Shown: piece by piece, positions 55,960 to 63,423 of the stretch
Numbering within the stretch: position 1 is the first letter of the stretch
How the letters are laid out: each line of letters starts with the position of its first letter
NCBI RefSeq assembly: GCF_000812945.1
Contig: NZ_JSYM01000001.1
Location: 1,116,001 to 1,180,000, forward strand
Source of the DNA: Flavobacterium sp. AED
Lineage (GTDB): Bacteria > Bacteroidota > Bacteroidia > Flavobacteriales > Flavobacteriaceae
Reading direction: 5' to 3'
DNA length: 64,000 nucleotides
Program-made: the position numbers and the translations under genes
Notes under the pieces: model-generated
Database searches by the model: none
Told to the model about the DNA's origin: nothing
What the model saw: only the letters and a program-made list of their open reading frames with translations

Positions 55960-56017
55960 AATCTGCTGAATCTGCGTGCTAAAATTTTTCACGTAGATTT
56001 TGCAGATTCAGCAGATT
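55960..56017. repeat. Inverted repeat with perfect 16-bp arms
   Basis: AATCTGCTGAATCTGC (55960-55975) and its exact reverse complement (56002-56017), separated by 26 nt. A fragment with a related CACGCAGATTCTG word is seen near 35744. Confidence 0.7.
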
Positions 56018-56196
56018 AGTTTTGTAGAAAATTTGTTTTTTATCAGTATTTCGCTTTAGCGAACCTATTTCATCTGCTTACGGTTGACAATGCTTTTTTC
56101 TTTAGTCTAATTTCCAGCTCGACCAAAAAACTATCATTATTCACACCTTCTGACTTTTTTATAAACCCATAATTACATAAGTCCCTGACAAATCAT

Positions 56197-56204
56197 TAAA
56201 TTTG
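56197..56204 (+). promoter_or_regulatory. -7 element before hflX
   Basis: TAAATTTG, an exact TAnnTTTG, 16 nt before the hflX ATG. No TTG at the expected distance. Confidence 0.45.
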
Positions 56205-56220
56205 TAGCTTATTCAAAGAC

Positions 56221-57465
56221 ATGTTAGAAAAAGAAGTAATAAATTTCGAAAAAACGGCTATAGTTGGTATTGTAACTCAAAATCAAAGTGAAGAGAAACT
56301 AAACGAATATCTTGACGAATTAGAATTTTTGACCTTTACCGCTGGGGGCCAAGTGGTAAAACGTTTTTCGCAAAAAATGGAACGCCCAAATCCCAAGACT
56401 TTTGTTGGAACTGGAAAAATCGAAGAGATTCATCAATTTGTAAAAGAAAATGATATCTCGACTTTGGTATTTGATGATGAATTATCGCCTTCACAACAAA
56501 AAAATATTTCTAAAATAATTGAGGAATGTAAAATCCTCGATAGAACGCACCTTATCCTTGATATTTTTGCGCAACGTGCCGAAACTTCGTATGCAAGAAC
56601 GCAAGTGGAATTAGCGCAATGCCAGTATTTATTACCAAGACTTTCCGGAATGTGGACGCACCTTGAACGTCAAAAAGGGGGAATTGGAATGCGTGGACCT
56701 GGGGAAACCGAGATTGAAACCGACAGACGTATTGTTCGTGACCGAATTGCTTTATTGAAGGAGAAAATAAAAACCATCGACAAGCAAATGGGCGTGCAAC
56801 GTGGCAATCGTGGCGCTATGGTTCGTGTGGCTTTGGTAGGATATACTAATGTGGGAAAATCAACCTTGATGAATGCCGTTGGGAAAAGTGATGTTTTTGT
56901 AGAAAATAAACTTTTTGCGACTTTGGATACCACCGTTCGAAAAGTAGTGATTAAAAACTTGCCTTTCTTGCTTTCGGATACCGTAGGTTTTATTCGAAAA
57001 TTACCAACACAATTGGTTGATTCTTTCAAAAGTACGCTGGATGAGGTTCGTGAAGCCGATTTGTTATTGCATGTGGTGGATATTTCGCATCCTGAATTTG
57101 AAGATCATATCGCATCGGTAAATCAAACTTTATTGGACATCAAAGCAAATGACAAACCGGTAATTATGGTTTTCAATAAAATTGATGCCTACAAACCGCT
57201 GACTATTGATGAAGACGATTTAATGACCGAAAAAACACCAAGACATTTCACTTTGGAAGAATGGAAATCGACTTGGATGAGCCGAGTAGGCGAGCAAAAT
57301 GCCTTGTTTATTTCGGCAACAAACAAAGAAAATTTCGAGGAATTTAGAGAACGCGTTTACGAAGCCGTAAGACAAATTCACATCACCCGTTTTCCATACA
57401 ATAAGTTTTTATATCCCGATTATAAAGATGCTGTGGAGAAAGAAGAAAAAGAAGAAATCGATTAA
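56221..57465 (+). CDS. hflX: Ribosome-associated GTPase HflX
   Basis: The 414-residue protein has an N-terminal HflX domain (PNPKTFVGTGKIEEI, FDDELSPSQQKN), a coiled coil, GRGxGE-like linker RGPGETEIE, and a GTPase domain with P-loop GYTNVGKS at 207-214, DTVGF (G3) and NKID (G4). HflX binds the 50S subunit, splits stalled or heat-damaged ribosomes, and may have RNA-helicase activity. It is a single gene with its own promoter, and is followed by a terminator and a repeat. Confidence 0.96.
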   Translation: MLEKEVINFEKTAIVGIVTQNQSEEKLNEYLDELEFLTFTAGGQVVKRFSQKMERPNPKTFVGTGKIEEIHQFVKENDISTLVFDDELSPSQQKNISKIIEECKILDRTHLILDIFAQRAETSYARTQVELAQCQYLLPRLSGMWTHLERQKGGIGMRGPGETEIETDRRIVRDRIALLKEKIKTIDKQMGVQRGNRGAMVRVALVGYTNVGKSTLMNAVGKSDVFVENKLFATLDTTVRKVVIKNLPFLLSDTVGFIRKLPTQLVDSFKSTLDEVREADLLLHVVDISHPEFEDHIASVNQTLLDIKANDKPVIMVFNKIDAYKPLTIDEDDLMTEKTPRHFTLEEWKSTWMSRVGEQNALFISATNKENFEEFRERVYEAVRQIHITRFPYNKFLYPDYKDAVEKEEKEEID

Positions 57466-57490
57466 TTTCTCCAAAAATATAAAGCTTACC

Positions 57491-57524
57491 ATCCCTTTTG
57501 ATATTTTCAAGAGGGATTTTTTTT
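57491..57524 (+). terminator. hflX terminator
   Basis: ATCCCTTTTGA (57491-57501) / TCAAGAGGGAT (57507-57517), one G-U pair, loop TATTT, followed by eight T. Confidence 0.85.
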
Positions 57525-57640
57525 GGGCATGTCTCAGCTTCCTCTGTGTTACAGCTACGTCAGGCTCTGCGCTAAAATCTTTTATTTCGCTATGCTACAT
57601 AAAAGGATTTCCGCTACCGTCCTTCATGCGGGCTCTGGGG
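57525..57640 (+). repeat. 3'-UTR palindromic repeat, copy 3
   Basis: A diverged member of the family at 8811 and 46447. The inner palindrome AATCTTTTAT / ATAAAAGGATT is flanked by CAGCTTCCTCTGTGTTACAGC on the left and TTTCCGCTACCG and GCGGGCTCTGGGG on the right. The 57466-57820 region has no gene. Confidence 0.5.
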
Positions 57641-57778
57641 ATATAATTGCTATTCTGGGTTTTAGACTATTTGTAAGAAAAAATCAATATATTTGATAAT
57701 AAATAAAGTCTTACGTTTATCAGACATATTTACTCAATTTAGGGGTGATATGTCTGATGTCGTCAGTACTATATACTA

Positions 57779-57793
57779 GTTGGCGGTTAGTTG
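57779..57793. repeat. Left inverted repeat flanking a lone gene
   Basis: GTTGGCGGTTAGTTG. Its reverse complement matches CAACCAACCACCAAC at 58501-58515 in 13 of 15 positions. The pair brackets the 57821-58483 gene. Confidence 0.55.
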
Positions 57794-57820
57794 AATAAAA
57801 ACTGCATAAAAAATAGAAAA

Positions 57821-58483
57821 ATGAAAGAATATAATTTTGAATACTCTAATCAAAAATACGCAACTAAATTATTTTTAATTTGCTTTGGAATTGGTTTTGG
57901 TTTATTTTTTGGAATAATTGGTCTTTCAAAAATAGTCAAACTATCAGGAACATATTTTTTACTAGTATTTATTATGTTTATTATTGGAATTCCTTTTTTA
58001 ATTTTTTGGCTAAACCGAAAGAATATCAAAAAAATAGGTTCTGCGAAATTAGATGAAAATAAAGTCCAATTTATTTATGAAAACAGCATTAAAGAAATTG
58101 ATTTTAGCAACATTCAAAATTATTTAGTCCAAACTTATAATGGAACATTATTGCAAATGAAACTTTTAAATGGAGAAAAATTTAAAATGTTCTCAAATTC
58201 TAATTATTGTAATACTTTAGAATTTGATAAGTTCAGCTATGATTTAGAAATCAAACTCGAGAATTTTAAAAAACTAAATAATACAAGCATAATTAGAAAA
58301 AAATCATTTTTTGAAAGAGTTTGGATTTATCCATTCTTAATAATAATGACCATATTTGTAGCAATAATTGTTGTTTATGGTTTCTATGTTGGAAAAGGAT
58401 TTTCTTTAAAATTTATTACTGCTATTTTTCCATTAATTTCTCTTTGGGCTGGTTATTATAGCGCAAAAAACAGGAATAAATAA
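57821..58483 (+). CDS. Orphan membrane protein, unknown function
   Basis: From the ATG at 57821 (220 residues) there are four predicted membrane helices: two N-terminal (KLFLICFGIGFGLFFGII, YFLLVFIMFIIGIPFLIF) and two C-terminal, with a central cytosolic segment rich in Asn/Lys. No family is recognised. It is very A/T-rich even by local standards and lies between inverted repeats (57779-57793 and 58501-58515), suggesting insertion as a unit. The next gene is also an orphan. Confidence 0.65.
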   Translation: MKEYNFEYSNQKYATKLFLICFGIGFGLFFGIIGLSKIVKLSGTYFLLVFIMFIIGIPFLIFWLNRKNIKKIGSAKLDENKVQFIYENSIKEIDFSNIQNYLVQTYNGTLLQMKLLNGEKFKMFSNSNYCNTLEFDKFSYDLEIKLENFKKLNNTSIIRKKSFFERVWIYPFLIIMTIFVAIIVVYGFYVGKGFSLKFITAIFPLISLWAGYYSAKNRNK

Positions 58484-58500
58484 GCGCTAAAGGAACTAAA

Positions 58501-58515
58501 CAACCAACCACCAAC
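58501..58515. repeat. Right inverted repeat flanking a lone gene
   Basis: CAACCAACCACCAAC, partner of 57779-57793. The following CACACGCTACAAGCAATTT is of a kind that often borders orphan genes in flavobacteria. Confidence 0.5.
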
Positions 58516-58667
58516 ACACGCTACAAGCAATTTGGGTATTAGGCTTAATTTGAAATTGGCTTTGTATTTGGAAGATTTGGAAAATCTGAATATAGGGCTT
58601 GATTTAGTCCAAAACCATCTGTAGTCCAAAGTTTTAACGGCAATTCCAAAACTAAATAGACAATTCA

Positions 58668-59090
58668 ATGAACTCAAATATTAAAATAAAAGCTTTAGAT
58701 ATCGACGAAAATGATTTTACAAAATTTAGAATATTTTTCGATAATGGATTAATTTCGTCCCCATTTGAATTCTATCATTACATTGATTGTTTTACTGAAT
58801 TTGCTTTAAAACTTGAGTCTTTTCCAATAGATGTTAATGATACTATTACGTTCGAGGTTGGAGAAGATTCTGAAAAATGGGCTTATTACTTGGCTTTAAA
58901 AATTAGTTGTGAATCTGATGGCAGATCAATTATACATATAAAACTCGACAACCATTTAGGTGACTCAGATTTAATTAAAGCAGAGTTTTTTATAAAAACA
59001 CTTCCTGCTTCTTTAAATAAATTTGGGCAACTCCTTAAAAGTTGGAATCCAAAAGAAAGTACAGAAGTGTCTTGGGAAACAACATACTAA
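58668..59090 (+). CDS. Orphan small protein, unknown function
   Basis: The 140-residue, acidic, soluble-looking protein has no signal or membrane helix. Alternating strands (FYHYIDCFTEFALKLES, TITFEVGEDSEKWAYYLALKISCES) give an immunity-protein-like impression, but no family is recognised. It is A/T-rich, preceded by the 58501-58515 repeat and followed by REP-like palindromes (59145-59232). No toxin gene is next to it, so an immunity role is only a possibility. Confidence 0.55.
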   Translation: MNSNIKIKALDIDENDFTKFRIFFDNGLISSPFEFYHYIDCFTEFALKLESFPIDVNDTITFEVGEDSEKWAYYLALKISCESDGRSIIHIKLDNHLGDSDLIKAEFFIKTLPASLNKFGQLLKSWNPKESTEVSWETTY

Positions 59091-59144
59091 AGGCACAGCC
59101 GTTAACAGATGTTTCGGCTTATAGCGGTTCTTTAGTAGCTTGAA

Positions 59145-59232
59145 GATTTTCGTCATGGAAAATCGTTCTCTGGTGCTCGTTTGCAACGAGTACCTACTTA
59201 AATTAAGAGGTAAATTATAGCGTTTGCAACGC
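59145..59232. repeat. REP-like palindromes
   Basis: Three short hairpins lie close together: GATTTTC...GAAAATC (about 59150-59167), CTCGTTTGCAACGAG (59176-59190) and GCGTTTGCAACGC (59220-59232). The last two share the core GTTTGCAAC. No RAYT transposase gene is in the window. Confidence 0.6.
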
Positions 59233-59276
59233 GGATCGCTAAAACAGAGCTATTCCTGGACGAGACAAATAAAAAC

Positions 59277-59316
59277 AAAAAGGACCTTTAGAAAATTTCT
59301 AAAGGTCCTTTTTTAT
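59277..59316. terminator. Terminator of the DUF3078 gene
   Basis: A near-perfect palindrome AAGGACCTTTAGAAA / TTTCTAAAGGTCCTT centred at 59295, with A and T tracts on both sides. Works for the minus-strand DUF3078 gene. Confidence 0.88.
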
Positions 59317-59331
59317 GAAAAATGCGTTTTT

Positions 59332-60183
59332 TTAGAAACCGTAATTAACCCCTAAGCCAAATACTTCTCTTACTTGAACGGCTTGAATCGAATTGTCATC
59401 GTAAATTGCTTGTACGGCCACATTTGCTGACAAGTATTTGTTTATTCTCATGATTACATTCATTTGATAATCGACATCAATGTTTTGCGGTTTGTCTAAA
59501 TAATTGGAATATAAATTCAATCTGTTTTCAATACCAACATTTGTCATGATGTTGAATTTATAATATCCCGAAATACTGGCTCCAAATTCAAATCGGGAAG
59601 AATCACCTTGTAATACTCCAAAAGAAGGACCAAATTCAGTAAAATGAGGATGAACTATAATTAGTTTTGCTGTTGCAGGAGAAAAATTGACGCTTAAATG
59701 ATTGTTTTTTTTCCACCACATTCCAGGTCCAACTTGAAAATAAGCCGGAGAAAAGAGATGAGAAATTTTGATGTTATTTTTATCAAAACCAGAGTCCATT
59801 TGGCTTTTGAAATTAAAAAACATGGAATAGTACCATTCTCCTTGGGCATTTTTACCCCAAAGTGAATTCAGTTCTAAACGATCATCGGTTTTGGCTATTT
59901 TTTCAGCTCCTTTTATTTTACTCAGACCATAAGCCAGAATGAATTTATTATCCCAAACTACATCTCCATTTTTATAGTTGAAATCATAATTCAACCCAAA
60001 ATTCCCCGCAACGTTTGAAGTTCCGCCTCCCAGCCATTGTTTGTTATAAGCGGATTGATTAAGAAGCAAAGAGATATTTCCTTTTTTGGTCCAAAGTTTT
60101 GTGGTGTCTTTTGTAGTTTCTTCTTGCGCATTAACTGAAATTATGGCAAAAAGGAACAGTAAAGAAAATGCTGTTTTTTTCAT
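59332..60183 (-). CDS. DUF3078 outer-membrane-type protein
   Basis: The 283-residue protein has a signal peptide (FSLLFLFAIISVNAQ) and the DUF3078 pattern LWTKKGNISLLLNQSAYNKQWLGGGTSNVAGNFGLN with amphipathic beta-strands to a C-terminal GVNYGF. It is expected to be an outer-membrane barrel or a periplasmic beta protein; its function is unknown. It follows the DUF2480 gene by 52 nt, a common neighbour in Bacteroidota beside SUF genes. Confidence 0.85.
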   Translation of the reverse strand: MKKTAFSLLFLFAIISVNAQEETTKDTTKLWTKKGNISLLLNQSAYNKQWLGGGTSNVAGNFGLNYDFNYKNGDVVWDNKFILAYGLSKIKGAEKIAKTDDRLELNSLWGKNAQGEWYYSMFFNFKSQMDSGFDKNNIKISHLFSPAYFQVGPGMWWKKNNHLSVNFSPATAKLIIVHPHFTEFGPSFGVLQGDSSRFEFGASISGYYKFNIMTNVGIENRLNLYSNYLDKPQNIDVDYQMNVIMRINKYLSANVAVQAIYDDNSIQAVQVREVFGLGVNYGF

Positions 60184-60234
60184 GTCTATATCTTTTAAAT
60201 TCTACTATTAAAGTATAAAATAAACGGAATACTA

Positions 60235-60747
60235 CTACTCTTTTTTACTCGCTTTATATAATGGAACGGCAGAGCAAGCTTCGCCATACATAATACTTCG
60301 TGCATAAGGCTGTAGGTAGTGTGCTGCTAATACGTAAGCCCGCATTGGAACCGGTTTTCTGGAGCATCCTTTTATAATAACAGGTTTGTTTTCATACACC
60401 GAATAATCAATTTTAGGCAACAATTCTTCATAAAGAGAAGCGTCTAAATCTTCTAATGTCCCATTGATGATTTTCTTTGCAAATGGCGCTAATTGAATAG
60501 CAACCAAAATAGAAGCCCAAGCAGGAACAATAGCATCGGTACTGCAATTAATAGCAACATATTGATCTTGATATTGTGACCAATCGTGATTTTTCAGCTG
60601 CTCTCTAAAGTCTTTTTCTTTTAATAAAAAACCTTCCAAAAGCCATTGCGAAATATCTATTTGCGCACGAATCCCCTTTGGATAATAATCTTCAAGATCG
60701 AAGACTTCCAATACGCTATTCGCAACTTTATTTATTATTTCTTCCAT
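60235..60747 (-). CDS. DUF2480 family protein
   Basis: The 170-residue soluble protein is of the DUF2480 family (ISQWLLEGFLLKEKDFREQLKNHDWSQYQDQYVAINCSTDAIVPAWA). A Cys in AINCS and KGCSRKPV could be metal or cluster ligands, but this is unproven. It is often linked with SUF or MIP18-like genes in Bacteroidota, as here (67 nt after the MIP18-like gene). The function is unknown. Confidence 0.82.
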   Translation of the reverse strand: MEEIINKVANSVLEVFDLEDYYPKGIRAQIDISQWLLEGFLLKEKDFREQLKNHDWSQYQDQYVAINCSTDAIVPAWASILVAIQLAPFAKKIINGTLEDLDASLYEELLPKIDYSVYENKPVIIKGCSRKPVPMRAYVLAAHYLQPYARSIMYGEACSAVPLYKASKKE

Positions 60748-60813
60748 TTTGAAAAGTTTAAAGGTTTAAAGTTTAAAGTTGCTCAACCTTAGACTTTAAA
60801 CCTTGAACAAATT

Positions 60814-61140
60814 TTACAACATTCCCAATTCTAATTTTGCTTCTTCGCTCATTAAATCTTTGCTCCAAGGCGGATCAAAAGTAATTTCTACTTCAGCATC
60901 TTTTACATTGGTAATCGATTTTACTTTTTCTTCTACTTCTCTTGGTAAGCTTTCTGCAACAGGGCAGTTTGGGGAAGTAAGTGTCATCAGTATTTTTACT
61001 TCGTAATCCGTATTGACCATAACATCATAAATCAATCCTAATTCGTAAATATCTACAGGAATCTCCGGATCGTAAATAGTCTTTAATATTTTTACGATTG
61101 ATTCTCCTAATTCGGCAGTGTCTATAATTGTTTCTTCCAT
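60814..61140 (-). CDS. MIP18/DUF59 family Fe-S assembly protein (SUF system)
   Basis: The 108-residue protein has the MIP18 core ILKTIYDPEIPVDIYELGLIYDV and the conserved LTSPNCPVAESLP with a Cys on the putative cluster loop. Relatives (SufT, PaaD, MIP18) help deliver or assemble Fe-S clusters. It starts 6 nt after sufE ends, so both are co-transcribed. It is the usual downstream member of the flavobacterial SUF set. Confidence 0.93.
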   Translation of the reverse strand: MEETIIDTAELGESIVKILKTIYDPEIPVDIYELGLIYDVMVNTDYEVKILMTLTSPNCPVAESLPREVEEKVKSITNVKDAEVEITFDPPWSKDLMSEEAKLELGML

Positions 61141-61146
61141 TTTTAT

Positions 61147-61566
61147 TTAGTTTTGCGTGTTGAATGCCAAAGCATACATTTTTATATTTTTTATCATGGA
61201 TACTAATCCATTGGCGCGTGTAGGCGATAAATGTTCTTTCAAGCCGATTTCGTCGATAAAATTCATGTCGGCTTCCAGAATATCGGAGGCTTTTTGATTC
61301 GAAAAAGTACGAATTAATATAGCGATAATTCCTTTTGTCAAAATGGCATCACTATCAGCCGTGAAAACAATTTTATCGTCGTTTTTTTCTCCCTGCAACC
61401 ACACTTTCGATTGGCAACCTTTAATCAAATTGTTTTCTGTTTTGAATTCTTCTTTTATCAAAGGAAGATTTTTTCCTAATTCGATGATGTATTCATAACG
61501 TTCCATCCAGTCGTCAAACATAGAAAACTCATCAACGATTTCTTCTTGTATGTCTTTAATTTTCAT
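61147..61566 (-). CDS. sufE: SufE family sulfur acceptor
   Basis: The 139-residue protein has the acceptor Cys51 in LIKGCQSKVWL, as in E. coli SufE, which takes persulfide sulfur from SufS and raises its activity. The C-terminal LSPTRANGL motif is also conserved. It lies 23 nt downstream of a small exported-protein gene and 6 nt before the MIP18-like gene. Confidence 0.96.
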   Translation of the reverse strand: MKIKDIQEEIVDEFSMFDDWMERYEYIIELGKNLPLIKEEFKTENNLIKGCQSKVWLQGEKNDDKIVFTADSDAILTKGIIAILIRTFSNQKASDILEADMNFIDEIGLKEHLSPTRANGLVSMIKNIKMYALAFNTQN

Positions 61567-61589
61567 AGTATGCTGAATTTATTTCAGTA

Positions 61590-62024
61590 TTATTCTTTTT
61601 TAGCGAATGAAGTTATTTTATTTACGAATTTCTTAATTTCTTTTGGTGGAAAACCATGATCAAAACCAGTCGTTTCATACGTTTTGTCTTTGTAGGTAAT
61701 TTTCAAATTGGCAATAGGCGCACCGTCATAAAAACGTTTTTCAGTTGGTGCTTTTAATTTTGCCAAACTGTCTAATTCCACTGTTTTAAAACATTCCACT
61801 AGTTCTTTCCAGTCGGCATCAGCTATTTTTGTTGGTACCGGTTTGTCGTTTCCACTTCTATCTTTTGAAACAGTGACCATCTGATTCTTCACCGTTATTT
61901 TTTGATAAGAACCTCTGGTATTGGCAACATATTCAATTACAGCAGTTTCAATATCTTGTTTTTTTTGGGCTTCACACCCTTTTCCAAGAAAAATTGTCAA
62001 GAACAAAATAGATAGTATTTTCAT
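61590..62024 (-). CDS. Small exported protein between sufS and sufE
   Basis: The 144-residue protein begins with a hydrophobic segment ending in LGKGCEAQ, a weak lipobox or signal-peptide site. The rest is a soluble domain with the segment LTITYKDKTYETTGFDHGFPP-like beta content. No family is recognised. It sits 20 nt after sufS and 23 nt before sufE, inside the SUF operon, where an exported protein is unexpected; it may be only a passenger. Confidence 0.6.
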   Translation of the reverse strand: MKILSILFLTIFLGKGCEAQKKQDIETAVIEYVANTRGSYQKITVKNQMVTVSKDRSGNDKPVPTKIADADWKELVECFKTVELDSLAKLKAPTEKRFYDGAPIANLKITYKDKTYETTGFDHGFPPKEIKKFVNKITSFAKKE

Positions 62025-62044
62025 GTGTAGCTAATTTTAAATTT

Positions 62045-63259
62045 TTAAGACAACATAAGTTGCGCTTTTTTAATGGCTTCAACCATAACGTCAATTTCTT
62101 CTTTGGTATTATAAAAAGCAAATGATGCTCGTATCGTTCCCGGAATACAAAAGAAATTCATGATTGGTTGCGCACAATGATGCCCTGTTCTTACGGCTAT
62201 ACCTAATTTGTCAATTATCGTACCAATATCATACGGATGAATTCCTTCAATATTAAAGGAAACTACAGAAGTTTTTGCTGCCGATGTACCAAAAATCTTC
62301 AAACCTTCAATTTCCAGTAAACGTTGCGTTGCATGTTCCAGTAATTCTTTTTCTTGTTGTTGAATGTTTTCAAAACCAACTTCGTTCATATAATCAACAG
62401 CAGTTCCCAGAACAATTCCTCCTGCAATATTTGGTGTTCCGGCTTCGAATTTATGAGGCAATTCAGCATAAGTAGTTTTCTCGAAAGTCACTTCCTTAAT
62501 CATTTCGCCCCCACCTTGATACGGAGGTAATTTATTCAACCACGCTTCTTTTCCGTATAAAATTCCAGTTCCTGTTGGACCACACATTTTATGTCCAGAA
62601 AAAGCATAAAAATCACAATCCAATTCTTGAACATCTGGTTTCAAATGCGGAACCGCTTGTGCGCCGTCAATGAAAACAGCTGCTCCAACTTCATGTGCTT
62701 TGTCAATCATGTATTTAATTGGATTGACAGTTCCAAGAGCATTCGAAATATGATTTACGGTTACGATCTTTGTTTTATCCGAAAGTAATGTGTCATATTC
62801 GGACATAATCAATTCGCCATCCTCATTCATTGGAATTACGCGTAAAGTCGCTCCTGTTTTCTCACATAACATTTGCCAAGGCACAATATTGCTGTGGTGT
62901 TCCAATGCCGAAACTAAAATTTCATCACCCGGTTTTAAAATCGAAGCAAATCCATTGGCAACCAAATTAATTCCATGCGTTGTTCCCGATGTGAAAAGCA
63001 CTTCGTGAGCAAATTTTGCATTGATATGATTTTGAAGTTTACCACGTGAAATTTCATAGGCATCGGTCGCCAGTTGACTCAAAGTGTGAACACCACGATG
63101 AATATTAGCATTAATCTCCTGATAATATTTTGAGATTGCATCAATCACAACTTGTGGTTTTTGCGAAGTAGCTCCGTTGTCGAAATAAACCAATGGTTTT
63201 CCGTTTACTTTCTGAGAGAGAATCGGGAAGTCGGCTCTAATTTTATTTATATCTAACAT
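62045..63259 (-). CDS. sufS: Cysteine desulfurase SufS
   Basis: The 404-residue PLP enzyme moves sulfur from cysteine to SufE for Fe-S cluster assembly. The PLP lysine is Lys224 (FSGHKMCGPTGTG) and the persulfide-forming Cys362 lies in RTGHHCAQP. The promoter -7 element is at 63286-63293. The usual scaffold genes sufB, sufC and sufD are not adjacent; the neighbour on the other side is a divergent serine hydrolase. Confidence 0.97.
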   Translation of the reverse strand: MLDINKIRADFPILSQKVNGKPLVYFDNGATSQKPQVVIDAISKYYQEINANIHRGVHTLSQLATDAYEISRGKLQNHINAKFAHEVLFTSGTTHGINLVANGFASILKPGDEILVSALEHHSNIVPWQMLCEKTGATLRVIPMNEDGELIMSEYDTLLSDKTKIVTVNHISNALGTVNPIKYMIDKAHEVGAAVFIDGAQAVPHLKPDVQELDCDFYAFSGHKMCGPTGTGILYGKEAWLNKLPPYQGGGEMIKEVTFEKTTYAELPHKFEAGTPNIAGGIVLGTAVDYMNEVGFENIQQQEKELLEHATQRLLEIEGLKIFGTSAAKTSVVSFNIEGIHPYDIGTIIDKLGIAVRTGHHCAQPIMNFFCIPGTIRASFAFYNTKEEIDVMVEAIKKAQLMLS

Positions 63260-63285
63260 TTGTTTATTTAGAATTTTTCTAAATA

Positions 63286-63293
63286 CAAAAGTA
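63286..63293 (-). promoter_or_regulatory. -7 element of the suf operon
   Basis: The minus strand reads TACTTTTG, an exact TAnnTTTG, 26 nt before the sufS ATG. No TTG with normal spacing was found. Confidence 0.5.
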
Positions 63294-63423
63294 ATAAAAA
63301 CTAAATTGTTTTAGCCATGAATTAACCAATTTACTTCTATTAATTTCGGTGTTTTATTAAAATTAATTTCGAGAATTCGTGACTAAAAAATAATTATATT
63401 GCATTGTTTTACAATTAGCTACT

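Larger units (their letters stand above)
55750..56220. other. 471-bp intergenic region
   Basis: It contains divergent leaders for the DUF6377 copy 2 and hflX genes and the inverted repeat at 55960-56017. No gene seen. Confidence 0.6.

Noticed and set aside
58668-59090. The orphan 140-residue protein as an antitoxin or immunity protein of a toxin system.
   Set aside because: No toxin, polymorphic-toxin tail or secretion gene is adjacent, and no family was recognised.
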